Virus record (IMG/VR): IMGVR_UViG_3300025362_000005
Span: 1-64,000 of that record
Direction: 5' to 3' (one strand)
Source of the DNA: a virus
Length of the DNA stretch: 64,000 nt
Below are positions 1-8,690 of this stretch, piece after piece (positions within the stretch are counted from its first letter, which is position 1; every line of letters begins with the position of its first letter). A model generated the notes under the pieces. That model saw nothing but the letters and a program-made list of their open reading frames with translations, was not told where the DNA came from and searched no databases. The translations under genes and the position numbers were made by a program.

Positions 1-124
1 GGGCTATCCGTCTGATTTGATCAAATTGATGCCTATAGCACACCATTACACCTCCGTGAGCTATAGCTTCCAACGCCATTGTGTGTGTCTTTCCTATTGC
101 TATTCCTCTTGCATCTACTATCAT
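1..124 (-). CDS. partial protein, N-terminal 41 residues only
   Basis: An open frame begins with ATG at 124 behind an AAAAGGAGAG ribosome binding site and leaves the window at base 1. The visible N-terminus contains RGIAIGKTHT, which resembles a nucleotide-binding loop but is one residue short of a canonical Walker A (G-x4-GK-T). Family not recognised. It is the last visible gene of the leftward operon. Confidence 0.7.
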   Translation of the reverse strand, partial: MIVDARGIAIGKTHTMALEAIAHGGVMVCYRHQFDQIRRIA

Positions 125-139
125 AATTCTCTCCTTTTA

Positions 140-535
140 TTAGTAGCGTATTTCCATCTGTATATTCTCTGTATTAGTGCTTTGTACTCTGCTTTTTAAA
201 AAGTCCTGAACATAACTATCTAGTGTATAGGGTGTTATCAACGCACTTACTTCACTTCCCATAAAACTGTATATGGCATTTTTACGCTCTATTTGTTTAA
301 CAGATCGTACATGAAATATATTATTATTACCATCTTTAATTTCCTGTTTCTGATGATTTATTTTGCAGTTATTTAACCTGTGTGCGTAAAATTCTAGGTT
401 TTCATCACCAATAACTATATTAAATGAGTTTGTATTTACATGAGATAACAAACCAATTACTTTGGTTATAGCCCCTTCAGGACTCATCATTGCATCCATG
501 TCACCTATTATTTCAAGTTCCTTTTTTAAATCCAT
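140..535 (-). CDS. hypothetical protein, 131 aa
   Basis: Start ATG at 535 is chosen because AAAAAGGAGAG lies just upstream; a longer frame from 571 lacks a binding site. The protein begins MDLKKELEIIGDMDAMM and looks like a soluble alpha/beta protein with no membrane segment or metal motif. It lies just after the RuvC-like gene in the leftward operon. Function unknown. Confidence 0.75.
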   Translation of the reverse strand: MDLKKELEIIGDMDAMMSPEGAITKVIGLLSHVNTNSFNIVIGDENLEFYAHRLNNCKINHQKQEIKDGNNNIFHVRSVKQIERKNAIYSFMGSEVSALITPYTLDSYVQDFLKSRVQSTNTENIQMEIRY

Positions 536-548
536 TATTCTCTCCTTT

Positions 549-1055
549 TTATAATTTATGTCTACGTGCATATTCTGCTATTAGTATTCCATCAGCATCT
601 TTATGCTTAGTAATCAGTGCTTTGTGTTCTGGGAAAAAGCGAATACCCACATCCTTACTAGCACTTTTTAACATCTCACTTCCCTTTGTACCATTAGGTA
701 GTAAATCGTGTTGCCATGCGCGACTGTCGAGATAATCATAGGGTATTTCTAATTCTTCAAATACAACAAGAGTGACTTCTAGTGCACGTACCGCAGATAA
801 ACTAGCAGAAAATCTAGCGCTGTTGATCATAGGTCTCTCCAAAAACGCTCTTACACTATACTTTCGGGATAACGGTATCAAAATATCCCTTAATTTATTT
901 ATATCAATTCTTGATATGTTCTTGGGTTTCGTTTTCTGAAATGATAGTTGTTTAAAGGTGGGTACTTTGAAAAACAGTGAGGGAAAATTGTCCCCCACTA
1001 TGCCCCAAGTTGCTGTTACGCCGTTATCACATCCACAGTAAATTGTTGGTTTCAT
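549..1055 (-). CDS. RuvC-like Holliday junction resolvase (RNase H fold)
   Basis: 168 aa. The first strand YCGCDNGVTATWGIVG carries the first catalytic Asp (D10). FLERP supplies the conserved Glu in mid-protein, and KHKDADGILIAEYAR near the C-terminus supplies the last acidic pair. This order is typical of phage RuvC-like resolvases that cut branched DNA before packaging. Start ATG at 1055 follows the upstream stop by one base. Clustering with UvsX, the ssDNA-binding protein and a Dda-like helicase fits recombination or branch resolution. Family assignment is by motif only. Confidence 0.8.
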   Translation of the reverse strand: MKPTIYCGCDNGVTATWGIVGDNFPSLFFKVPTFKQLSFQKTKPKNISRIDINKLRDILIPLSRKYSVRAFLERPMINSARFSASLSAVRALEVTLVVFEELEIPYDYLDSRAWQHDLLPNGTKGSEMLKSASKDVGIRFFPEHKALITKHKDADGILIAEYARRHKL

Positions 1056-1056
1056 T

Positions 1057-1434
1057 TTAAAACCCCATATGCTTGCCAACGGTACTCGCCTGCTCCACAT
1101 ATGCATCATCTTCTACCATTGCATCTATAATGTCTTTCAAATTCAACAAATCCTCACGCCTTAAAGCGTATACCATATTAACATAATCAACACTGATCAT
1201 ATCTATGAATCCCCGTTGCTGTACTGAGTGTATATGATAATTGCTACAGGTTTTGCTATAAGCAACATCTGCTTTGTGTGATTTAGTTGTAAGTTCTTTT
1301 CTGTGTTCATCATCATGTTTTGTGCCCGTTATTTGAATATACCCGTCATCATGGTGATTACGTGCTTCCAACCAATATATGGGGGTATTGTCATTATTTA
1401 TTGCCTCTTGTATTTCTTTATCAATTTCTTTCAT
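1057..1434 (-). CDS. hypothetical protein, 125 aa
   Basis: Begins MKEIDKEIQEAINN behind AAAGGAG. Acidic, His-rich in the first half, with no recognised domain. It ends one base before the RuvC-like start, so the two are translationally coupled. Confidence 0.75.
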   Translation of the reverse strand: MKEIDKEIQEAINNDNTPIYWLEARNHHDDGYIQITGTKHDDEHRKELTTKSHKADVAYSKTCSNYHIHSVQQRGFIDMISVDYVNMVYALRREDLLNLKDIIDAMVEDDAYVEQASTVGKHMGF

Positions 1435-1445
1435 ATTAAACTCCT

Positions 1446-1730
1446 TTATTCATTAGCAAACGCAAAAACACCTTCTTTCGTTTTTGTTTTAAGTTTCTCT
1501 GTAAATGATTGTGTGTGCCCATCTTCATATTTAAACGTTAATTTGTCAAGAGTATCAACTGAAAGGGGTTCGAGAGCGTAAACAGGACACACTGTTACTC
1601 CTTCTTCTTTTAACCAATCCTTTTCAGTCCAATCGTAGTATTTCTTATATATTTCTTTTGCTCTTTCAGGTGATACAGCACATATCCATGTGTAATCCTC
1701 TTCAACTTCATATACATTAAATTTACTCAT
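1446..1730 (-). CDS. hypothetical protein, 94 aa
   Basis: Begins MSKFNVYEVEEDYTWICAV, a pattern seen in small phage proteins that read as a beta-strand, a helix (SPERAKEIYKKYY) and a charged C-terminus. It starts one base after the UvsX stop codon. Function unknown. Confidence 0.75.
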   Translation of the reverse strand: MSKFNVYEVEEDYTWICAVSPERAKEIYKKYYDWTEKDWLKEEGVTVCPVYALEPLSVDTLDKLTFKYEDGHTQSFTEKLKTKTKEGVFAFANE

Positions 1731-1731
1731 A

Positions 1732-2832
1732 CTAAAACCTCGGTTTCCTTCTATTTACTAAACTTGCTTCAATCTCTTCCCACTTAGTAATAACTTTATT
1801 TCGTAAAGCTTCCTCTAGTTCATTATCATATACATAATCACACATTTCCTCTCGTGTGTACTTATCTTCAGAACTTTCATCCCATTGCAACTTGTTTTTT
1901 TCAACCTTTGTGCCCCTCAATTTTCCCGTGGGCGAACGCAGATCATACAAAAAGTCTATGTTACCTGCAATGTCATCAATGCCTATTGAGTAGTCGAGCA
2001 CCATATTTGCTACTCTAAATGGACGCGCAGTTTTGCTCTTTATGTTTGTTGATTTAATGGGTATTCCTGCACGGCGTTGATACTTTTCATCTTCCATTTC
2101 TTTTTTATCTAGTATACCCAATTCTTCAATAGTATGACAATAAAAATCTAATGCTTTTCCACCTGCACGAGTGCTTTGTTTATCATACTTACTTGCACCT
2201 ATATTAGAACGTAACTGACTAATTATTACCAACACAATATTCTTCTCAGCCAATATAGACATAATTTGTGGGAAAAACTCACCACTTAAAAACTTTGCTT
2301 TACTCATAGCATAGGTGCCTTCATCAAAAGCTTTGTCTTTCTTAAACGCTTCGTACCTTTTATCACCACGTTCTATCATTTCTTTTGAAGTGATACCATC
2401 TAATGAATCCAGTGCATAAAATCCTATTTCATCTTTTTTAATCGTGTCTGCAAATGCACGTACATTAGTATAAAAGTCCTCAACAGTATCAGATACAAGG
2501 GTATCTTCATCTATAAAAGGCCTGTCCATTCCATATATTTTAGCTGAATCAAATGAATCACCTCGTTCAGCTATATCTAGATTCCATTTGAACTTTTTAC
2601 CTAGTTTTAAGTAGTTTACTGCTATTGACTGTACAATTAAATAGCTTTTACCAACACTCGACCACGAAATTATGTTATACCCTTTACCCACTTTATAGCC
2701 CATACCTTCACCACCACCTATCTGTAAATCTCTGATGGTATTTCCCGTAGTGATATATTTTGCTACTTTTTTCGTCTTACCTTTTTCTAATTCTGCTACA
2801 ACTGTTTTTGCCACAGGTTTCTTTGTTGCCAT
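1732..2832 (-). CDS. uvsX: UvsX/RecA-like recombinase
   Basis: 366 aa. Walker A is the SSVGKS loop in ISWSSVGKSYLIVQS, Walker B is FYALDSLDGI, and VLVIISQLRSNIGA matches the RecA/UvsX core strand and L2-proximal region. The C-terminus is acidic as in UvsX. Start ATG at 2832 (MATKKP) has AAGGAGACC upstream; the frame extends 11 codons further without a binding site. It would catalyse strand exchange in recombination-dependent replication with the neighbouring ssDNA-binding protein and Dda-like helicase. UvsX rather than host RecA is inferred from that context. Confidence 0.9.
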   Translation of the reverse strand: MATKKPVAKTVVAELEKGKTKKVAKYITTGNTIRDLQIGGGEGMGYKVGKGYNIISWSSVGKSYLIVQSIAVNYLKLGKKFKWNLDIAERGDSFDSAKIYGMDRPFIDEDTLVSDTVEDFYTNVRAFADTIKKDEIGFYALDSLDGITSKEMIERGDKRYEAFKKDKAFDEGTYAMSKAKFLSGEFFPQIMSILAEKNIVLVIISQLRSNIGASKYDKQSTRAGGKALDFYCHTIEELGILDKKEMEDEKYQRRAGIPIKSTNIKSKTARPFRVANMVLDYSIGIDDIAGNIDFLYDLRSPTGKLRGTKVEKNKLQWDESSEDKYTREEMCDYVYDNELEEALRNKVITKWEEIEASLVNRRKPRF

Positions 2833-2888
2833 ACTTTTTGGTCTCCTTATGCAACAACATAACATTATTGCTATGTTGTTGCTATGAA

Positions 2889-3968
2889 TTAACTAGCTTT
2901 AATACAGTTCTTAAAGTTCTCTTTATGCTCGGCTTTGCAGGTCATACAATCTTCCATGTTAGCATCTTCCATGTTGTCATCACCAAAAACGTGGCCATAT
3001 AAACATGTCTTTGTGTCTACAACTTCAGGTTCTGGCTCTGGCTCAACTTCTTCTTCAGGTTCAGGCTCTTCTTCAGGCTCTGGTTCTGTTTTAGGTTTTC
3101 TCGTAGTTCGTTTCTTTTTAGGAGTCTCTACAGCCACTTCGTTTTCATCATCATCGTCCTCTGGTTCTTCAGGAGCCTCACGTAGCATAGCTTCAATTTC
3201 CTCATCACTATGAATATGAAGTAACCCGTCTAAACTGAAGGCACCATGATCAAGCATTTCGTCTTTGAACTCAAAGTCTATTATGCCTTCATCATAAGGT
3301 TCTTCTCTGTCTTCAAAATCGAAGTCTTTGTAGTTAAAGAACTTTCCACTCTTAAACGTTTTTGCTTTTGCACGAAAAACTACAGACTGTCCGTCTTCAG
3401 GGTCTGTGTAATCAATAGGGTCTCCTGTTTCTGCTTTTGCGGCGGCCTTCTCAAGTAGTTCAGCCATGAAAAAGAAATGCACTTCATCTATAATTTGAAT
3501 CTGTCCACCATTCTCATCTTCTTCATCGGGTTTTAAATTGATGCCATTCATAATAGCACGTCTTTTTGGTTTGTAGTTGTCTAGTAAATCATCATACTCT
3601 TTTTGTGTTAGATTCAAATCCTCTGCTTCTAGTTCTTGTAGTCGTGCTCTTTCTGCACAAATTTTACAAGGTTTGCCAAATGTTCGTTTCTTACAAATTA
3701 CTTTGTCAAAGCTTTGATTGAAATTCTTGTGTACATACAAATCCAACATGTACCCGTGCTTTCCTGCTTTCTTACCGGGCATTAGATTCGTGGTGTAGGT
3801 GAACGGTATAATGTCAACTGCATTATTTCCTGCCCGTGCTTTGAAATATGAACGGTCTTCTCCATCCATATTCAAATAGTTCTGTGCTTTTACTCCACCA
3901 CTCTTTATATTGTTGGTGTTGGTAATTACTTCCTGTTGTAACTCTTCTTTTAAATTAAATTTTCCCAT
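2889..3968 (-). CDS. single-stranded DNA-binding protein, gp32-like
   Basis: 359 aa. The core (residues about 35-250) contains a His/Cys zinc motif (H then CKKRTFGKPCKIC) like the zinc-binding OB fold of T4 gp32. It is followed by a strongly acidic Pro-Glu repeat tail, as in proteins that recruit replisome partners. Unusually, the extreme C-terminus carries four more Cys (TKTCLYGHVFG, EDCMTCKAEH, NCIKAS), suggesting a second small metal site after the acidic linker. It sits next to UvsX. Assignment rests on the zinc motif, tail and context. Confidence 0.85.
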   Translation of the reverse strand: MGKFNLKEELQQEVITNTNNIKSGGVKAQNYLNMDGEDRSYFKARAGNNAVDIIPFTYTTNLMPGKKAGKHGYMLDLYVHKNFNQSFDKVICKKRTFGKPCKICAERARLQELEAEDLNLTQKEYDDLLDNYKPKRRAIMNGINLKPDEEDENGGQIQIIDEVHFFFMAELLEKAAAKAETGDPIDYTDPEDGQSVVFRAKAKTFKSGKFFNYKDFDFEDREEPYDEGIIDFEFKDEMLDHGAFSLDGLLHIHSDEEIEAMLREAPEEPEDDDDENEVAVETPKKKRTTRKPKTEPEPEEEPEPEEEVEPEPEPEVVDTKTCLYGHVFGDDNMEDANMEDCMTCKAEHKENFKNCIKAS

Positions 3969-3980
3969 TTCTTTACCTCT

Positions 3981-4487
3981 TTAGTTATTTAGTTTTGCTT
4001 CTATAGCGTCATTAGTTTTTTGTTGTCTTGCTTCTTTACTGTCTTTAATGCCATTTGTTTTGTCCCTTGGTGTAGCGTATTGCTCACGTCCGGTGAGTAT
4101 TACTGCATTCTCTAGCCCTTTCTTTCGTTGATCAAAAGCTATTTCTACTTTCTTCATTAACGTAGCATCTTTCTTGGCGTGATTGTACTCCTTCTTCAAC
4201 GCAATTACTAAGGGGTCTGAGGTAACAAGAGCCAGTATAGCCTTATCTGTTACCTTCATTCCTTCAGGTGCTAACGCATACTCCCCATTCCTAATACTTA
4301 GTTCTGTCTGTGCCTGTAGCACGTCTAACTCATCCTTTTTGTTATCTGCCTCCTCTTGTACCTCTGTGCTTGTTTCCGCATATGACAAATACAAACCGGG
4401 TTGTGCCTGCCATTCCTCTAGTAGATTATATGAATCTACATCCAAATCGTCATAATAGCTTCCTGTGTCTACTTCTTTGGTTTTCAT
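3981..4487 (-). CDS. hypothetical protein, 168 aa
   Basis: Begins MKTKEVDTGSYYDDLDVD. Highly charged and helical in the second half, ending KEARQQKTNDAIEAKLNN. It is directly upstream of the ssDNA-binding protein in the same operon, a position held in some phages by recombination mediators, but no sequence motif supports that here. Confidence 0.75.
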   Translation of the reverse strand: MKTKEVDTGSYYDDLDVDSYNLLEEWQAQPGLYLSYAETSTEVQEEADNKKDELDVLQAQTELSIRNGEYALAPEGMKVTDKAILALVTSDPLVIALKKEYNHAKKDATLMKKVEIAFDQRKKGLENAVILTGREQYATPRDKTNGIKDSKEARQQKTNDAIEAKLNN

Positions 4488-4496
4488 GTTTTCTCC

Positions 4497-4679
4497 TTAG
4501 TTCTTCCCATGTTTAAGCCTCTTTACACCTGTTTTTGCCCACATACGTCTTATTTCACCATTCTCCATAACAACATAAGCAGGTTTTGATTTACCTTTAT
4601 CTGCTACAATTTTAGTTTGCTCTGCCATAGTATGTGTTAGCCCAAAATGGATACCTTTTTTGTTTACGTGTTTATTCAT
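4497..4679 (-). CDS. hypothetical small basic protein, 60 aa
   Basis: Start ATG at 4679 overlaps the upstream stop as ATGA and has AAAGGAAG before it. Lys/Arg-rich, ending GVKRLKHGKN. Function unknown. Confidence 0.7.
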   Translation of the reverse strand: MNKHVNKKGIHFGLTHTMAEQTKIVADKGKSKPAYVVMENGEIRRMWAKTGVKRLKHGKN

Positions 4680-4903
4680 AATACTTCCTTTAAATTCCAA
4701 TCAATATACGTGTCTACGTTAAACCACCGTGTTACCCCATCTCCCACTACTTTTATGGGTTCAGTAAATAGATTTGTGTAGTTGTGCTCTTCTTCAGGCG
4801 TATTGTCTATACACTGTGCTACATAATCATTCACCACTAGCTCCATTACCAGTGCATTGTCTACATACACTGGTTCATTCTTGTAAAATACTTCAAATTT
4901 CAT
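4676..4903 (-). CDS. hypothetical protein, 75 aa
   Basis: Begins MKFEVFYKNEPVYVDNALV. Overlaps both neighbours by four bases (ATGA), so translation is coupled from the zinc-ribbon gene upstream. No recognised domain. Confidence 0.7.
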   Translation of the reverse strand: MKFEVFYKNEPVYVDNALVMELVVNDYVAQCIDNTPEEEHNYTNLFTEPIKVVGDGVTRWFNVDTYIDWNLKEVL

Positions 4904-5076
4904 ACATTCTCCTTTAGTTCTCTACCACACATAGGGCAATAATTAATTGATACACTAGTCCATTCGGTTGTAAACACAGACAATTTAGCGCTCTTCGCAG
5001 TCAGTCGAATGGAAATATCATCCCGATCATATAATGGCTTTGCCCAACATATAATGTCGTTACAATACTCACACAT
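4900..5076 (-). CDS. small zinc-ribbon protein, 58 aa
   Basis: Start ATG at 5076 follows AGGAGGAAGG; the stop overlaps the next start as ATGA. It has an N-terminal MCEYCND pair and a C-terminal INYCPMCGREL pair, so two CxxC knuckles bracket a beta-rich centre. It is clearly a paralogue of the 60-aa protein at 46868-47050, which shares the MCxYCN start and the YCPMCGREL end. Role unknown. Confidence 0.8.
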   Translation of the reverse strand: MCEYCNDIICWAKPLYDRDDISIRLTAKSAKLSVFTTEWTSVSINYCPMCGRELKENV

Positions 5077-5089
5077 ACTTGCCTTCCTC

Positions 5090-6409
5090 CTATTTAAATA
5101 TATTATTTCGTCTATAAAACTTCTTCACATATGGACTCAATTTATTATCGGACGCTCGTATATACCGTGCAAACCCAATACCATCAAGTGTACGTACACG
5201 GCTTATCGCGCAATAACATTGGCCACTAGCAAATGTACGGCGTTCTAAATCCACAAAAGCTCTATCAAGTGTCAATCCCTGTGTCTTGTGTGCAGTCAGT
5301 GCATACCCTAGCTTGAGTGGAATTTGTTTGTACTCACCACTACTGGTTGCCGTAATCTCTTTTTTAGTTTTGTCATATTTGTGGGTATAACGCTTCCACG
5401 TGTAGGGTTCAATAGTATATGTACGGTCATTTACTTCTATTACTACTGCGCCACTGTACATCTCCTTTACTACTCCTATCATCCCATTGTAATAGCCTTT
5501 TGAGTGGTTATTTGCACACACCATTACTTGTGCCCCTTTCTTTAGCTCCACACAGTTTGGTGCAATCTTATCTTCATCAGGAAAATTGGTACTATTGCCA
5601 TAATAGAACTTTGATGGATTGTGATTTAATTGCATCTCTCTACTATTTATACCATTTACTGTCGCGTTTGTCAAGGCAACATGGATAAAAGGATGAGGAG
5701 ATAACGCACGGAATTCTGACTCGCTCATTACTCTAGTATTCATGTAACTCAGGTCTGAATCCTCTATGGTATTGAATCGAAAAGAATTGAGCACATCTAC
5801 AAAAGCAGGGTCTCGTTGTCGAAACACTTTATTAAAAGCTATTATCTCAAAATCAAGATCAATAAATGGTGTGGCGTGAAAAAAGAACTTACTCCCATAC
5901 GTGTCAGCAACATAACTTTTTTCCTCTTTGGTCTTAATAATAGGTGACAACTGACTAGGGTCTCCAATTAATATTAGTCGTACATCAACCCCATTAGTGT
6001 AGTTTCTAATCATGTAAACAATCTTGGTGAGTAGGTCACTGTTCACAGCCCCTATTTCGTCTACAATCAAGGTATGCAAGTTTTTGAATAACGGTATAAG
6101 GTCTGCTTTAACACTTAAACTATTAACAGGTATTATGGACAACGCGGGTAGCCTAAACAAACTATGAATTGTTGTGGCTTTTATCCCATCTGAGCTCGCA
6201 TTTACTGCCGCTACTCCTGTGGGGCAACAAACAACCGTGGAATGAGGGTAGAAGGTTTTATTGCAACACATTTTTATAAACTCTGTTTTTCCACTTCCTG
6301 CCATACCTGTTATACACATGTGTTTATCCGTATTCTGCAACACGGTTATAGCATGTTCTAGCTTATCATGCATCTCAATATAGTCGAACTCTGGTGGTAG
6401 TTTAATCAC
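5090..6409 (-). CDS. dda: Dda-like superfamily 1B DNA helicase
   Basis: 439 aa. Walker A is GMAGSGKTEF, motif II TLIVDEIGAV, motif III LILIGDPSQLSP, and the C-terminal motif is LKLGYALTAHKTQGLTLDRA, all in RecD/Pif1/Dda order. Length matches T4 Dda. It is probably a 5'-3' helicase that remodels replication forks and clears bound protein. Start ATG at 6409 overlaps the preceding stop as ATGA. It lies in the recombination block with UvsX and the ssDNA-binding protein. Confidence 0.9.
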   Translation of the reverse strand: MIKLPPEFDYIEMHDKLEHAITVLQNTDKHMCITGMAGSGKTEFIKMCCNKTFYPHSTVVCCPTGVAAVNASSDGIKATTIHSLFRLPALSIIPVNSLSVKADLIPLFKNLHTLIVDEIGAVNSDLLTKIVYMIRNYTNGVDVRLILIGDPSQLSPIIKTKEEKSYVADTYGSKFFFHATPFIDLDFEIIAFNKVFRQRDPAFVDVLNSFRFNTIEDSDLSYMNTRVMSESEFRALSPHPFIHVALTNATVNGINSREMQLNHNPSKFYYGNSTNFPDEDKIAPNCVELKKGAQVMVCANNHSKGYYNGMIGVVKEMYSGAVVIEVNDRTYTIEPYTWKRYTHKYDKTKKEITATSSGEYKQIPLKLGYALTAHKTQGLTLDRAFVDLERRTFASGQCYCAISRVRTLDGIGFARYIRASDNKLSPYVKKFYRRNNIFK

Positions 6410-6672
6410 ATTTTTCTCAATTGAGGAACCCTGTACTCCATTCGATTAGTTCCACTAGCGTTAAACACAAGTACCTCACCTGATATTCTATTTGCGTAAT
6501 TATCCATGGCTTCAACAGCAGTTTTCCCATCTCCATAGGTACTTGTTAACATATTGTCGTTAAGCACCTCAGCAAGGCTATCAAAAGAACACGCATACCT
6601 TCCATTCTGTTCTACATAATATATTATCCTTAGACCCTGTCTAATCATCTCTGCAAATTCAACTATATTCAT
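6406..6672 (-). CDS. hypothetical protein, 88 aa
   Basis: Begins MNIVEFAEMIRQGLRIIYY behind AAGGAGAAAG and ends coupled to the helicase. One predicted alpha/beta domain, nothing recognised. Confidence 0.75.
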   Translation of the reverse strand: MNIVEFAEMIRQGLRIIYYVEQNGRYACSFDSLAEVLNDNMLTSTYGDGKTAVEAMDNYANRISGEVLVFNASGTNRMEYRVPQLRKM

Positions 6673-6681
6673 ACTTTCTCC

Positions 6682-7104
6682 TTATTCAATTACTTTGATC
6701 GTTCTATGTAACGCAATTATTGTATCCATAAGAATTGCAAAATTTGTTTCTGCCTCATTCTTACTACACTCTTCCCACTGACTCAAGTGCTCTCTATCTT
6801 CTTTTATTTTCTTTACATGCACTTCACCATCGGAATCAATATACCATTCAATACCAAAAATGACTTCAAATTCATAGTCTCCAAATCTATCAGTACCCAT
6901 GTATTGGTATTTTCTATATATGTCCCAATAATCATCATCATTCTCTGGACAAGAATAAGAGTTATTTGAGTATTTATAATATTTACCAATATAGTTTTTT
7001 ATAGTTGCTACAGTGCCTACCCGTTTTCTTTCACTTAACTCACTACTTGCTTTTCTTCCCTGTGCCACAATAACATCTAATTCCCTTTCGTTTAATTCTT
7101 TCAT
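6682..7104 (-). CDS. hypothetical protein, 140 aa
   Basis: Begins MKELNERELDVIVAQGRKA after AGGAGG. Rich in Tyr and acidic residues in the middle. A strong promoter lies about 60 bases upstream inside the end of the clamp-loader gene, so this gene can be transcribed independently. Function unknown. Confidence 0.75.
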   Translation of the reverse strand: MKELNERELDVIVAQGRKASSELSERKRVGTVATIKNYIGKYYKYSNNSYSCPENDDDYWDIYRKYQYMGTDRFGDYEFEVIFGIEWYIDSDGEVHVKKIKEDREHLSQWEECSKNEAETNFAILMDTIIALHRTIKVIE

Positions 7105-7117
7105 ACTTCCTCCTATT

Positions 7118-8023
7118 TTACTTATTCACACACAAATAACACGCGGTAACGAATTCCGCTTTAGTATACAACATATTAGAAAACATGTCAACCACTACTA
7201 CAGCCCGTCTATGAAACTTAGTAGAAGCAGGATTCAAAAGTACTGAACACATATACCCTAGTATAGCGTGTCGCATACCTTCTATGTCCTCAGTCGTTTC
7301 TTTAATAATTTTTATAACAGCTTTCCAACTACTCTCTCCATATAAAAAAGCTCTACATAAATCTATAACAGTCTTACTCGCTATTTCTTCTTCCAGTATT
7401 TTTAATTGAGTGACTTCATCAAATCCGTGGAGTTTATCAAGTGCTACAAGTGCAAGTGCAGGACTACCTTCCGCCTTTACTACAATGACATCAACAACAT
7501 CAGGAGTAACAATAATGTCATGCTTCTTAGCTGTCTTTACAATATACTTGAAAAGCGTGGGTTTGTCAATAGGTTCAACTTTATATTCTGTAAAACGGCG
7601 TCTCAACGTAGGCAATATTTTTGAGGGTGCAGTAGTGCAGATAAAGAAGTATGTCCATGCGTTTGCTTCTTCTGTAGGTTTTAGCATAGCTTCTTGAAAC
7701 TTACCAGTAGCCCCTTGCGTTTCATCAAGAATTATAACCTGTGCTGTTCCAAGAGGCATATTACCAGCTATCTCTGTAATTTCTCGTGCTATATCTATTC
7801 CACCTTTACCCGCTAAATTGTACTCATGAATGTCAATACTCATAGCACCCAATTCTTTCGCCATTATACGTGCTGTAGTTGTTTTACCAACACCCTTTGG
7901 GCCTTTTAGCATATAGCAATGAGGGCGATCAGGATTAGCCAAGTGCATGGTCATAGAGTCTTTTAGTAGTTTATTGCCAAGAAGGTCTTTAAAGCTATCG
8001 GGGCGTTCTGTTATGTGTAACAA
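7118..8023 (-). CDS. DNA polymerase clamp loader, AAA+ (gp44/RFC-like)
   Basis: 301 aa. Walker A LKGPKGVGKTTTARIMA, Walker B VIILDETQGA, sensor 1 FFICTTAPSKI and the arginine-finger region LRRRFTEYKVEP follow the clamp-loader order. The second residue of the DEAD-box equivalent is retained as DET. Length fits the T4 gp44 large subunit. It loads the sliding clamp encoded at 17471-18484. No separate gp62-like subunit is recognisable nearby; 8027-8371 is a positional candidate only. Confidence 0.88.
   Translation of the reverse strand: MLHITERPDSFKDLLGNKLLKDSMTMHLANPDRPHCYMLKGPKGVGKTTTARIMAKELGAMSIDIHEYNLAGKGGIDIAREITEIAGNMPLGTAQVIILDETQGATGKFQEAMLKPTEEANAWTYFFICTTAPSKILPTLRRRFTEYKVEPIDKPTLFKYIVKTAKKHDIIVTPDVVDVIVVKAEGSPALALVALDKLHGFDEVTQLKILEEEIASKTVIDLCRAFLYGESSWKAVIKIIKETTEDIEGMRHAILGYMCSVLLNPASTKFHRRAVVVVDMFSNMLYTKAEFVTACYLCVNK
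7163..7191 (-). promoter_or_regulatory. sigma70-type promoter inside the clamp-loader 3' end
   Basis: On the minus strand TTGACA (7186-7191) and TATACT (7163-7168) are separated by 17 bases. It would drive the leftward block from 7104 through the helicase, UvsX and RuvC-like genes. Confidence 0.6.
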
Positions 8024-8026
8024 CGC

Positions 8027-8371
8027 TTATCTCCTTTTCCATTTTCTAAATTCATGAGAACTCATATGTAAAAAAGACATTTGTAATCGCCTATCTTCTG
8101 CTTGTATTTCTCGTAATTCTTCTTGTAATTCATTTATAGTCTTAATATGTTTTTCTACCCTTTTCTCATCATCTTCTGAATCACGCATTAAATCAGCAAT
8201 AAACTTTGTTTTCTCCCCTGTATTTAATACGATAACATTTTCATCACACCCACAGAACCCTCCACTCCATTGGTGCTTAATCATTATACAAGGGGCATCC
8301 TCATATGCCTTTCGATATTTATCAAACAACTCCACACTTATGGTTACACTTCCATCTACATTTGTTTTCAT
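8027..8371 (-). CDS. hypothetical coiled-coil protein, 114 aa
   Basis: Begins MKTNVDGSVTISVELFDKY. Residues about 65-110 form an E/K/L-rich coiled coil ending HEFRKWKRR. It stands just upstream of the clamp loader, the position where a small clamp-loader subunit could be, but sequence gives no proof. Confidence 0.7.
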   Translation of the reverse strand: MKTNVDGSVTISVELFDKYRKAYEDAPCIMIKHQWSGGFCGCDENVIVLNTGEKTKFIADLMRDSEDDEKRVEKHIKTINELQEELREIQAEDRRLQMSFLHMSSHEFRKWKRR

Positions 8372-8382
8372 ACTTCCTCCTA

Positions 8383-8652
8383 TTAATCTATTAAATCACT
8401 AAAATCTGTCCAATTTTGTGTAATACACAACAGCATCAAATACCCCATCAAATCAGATACATCGTTCTTACGCAATTCACTGCTATTCATAATACGTTTT
8501 AATTTATCATCTAGCCTAATTTTTATTCCCTCTGCACCATCAAGTTTACTAAAACAGGTTAAAGGGTTTGTAGCAGAATTACCGTAGCGTTTGTTTTTCT
8601 CTATCAGCATCTGCATATGTGATTCATATGTCTTGGTTATTATCGCTTTCAA
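8383..8652 (-). CDS. small protein resembling nucleotide-modification-associated domain 1 (DUF1599-like)
   Basis: About 89 aa. The pattern LIEKNKRYGNSATNP, IKIRLDDKLKRIMN and KNDVSDLMGYLMLL matches a small helical phage family with KN.RYG and DD(K)..R...DL..Y motifs. The start is judged to be TTG at 8652 because AGGAGG sits six bases before it; an ATG at 8673 in frame has no usable spacing. Family match is from memory and moderate. Confidence 0.65.
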   Translation of the reverse strand: MKAIITKTYESHMQMLIEKNKRYGNSATNPLTCFSKLDGAEGIKIRLDDKLKRIMNSSELRKNDVSDLMGYLMLLCITQNWTDFSDLID

Positions 8653-8690
8653 TCTCTTCCTCCTCGTATTCATCTTCCATTTCTAGTTCA

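Noticed and set aside
1-124. Canonical P-loop ATPase
   Set aside because: The loop is one residue short of G-x4-GK-T and the rest of the gene is outside the window.
2935-3213. Plus-strand Gly-Ser-rich frame opposite the acidic tail
   Set aside because: It is the antisense of the Glu-Pro repeat and has no start signal.
8653-8673. ATG 8673 as start of the DUF1599-like gene
   Set aside because: GGAAG abuts the codon with no spacing; TTG 8652 has AGGAGG at a normal distance.
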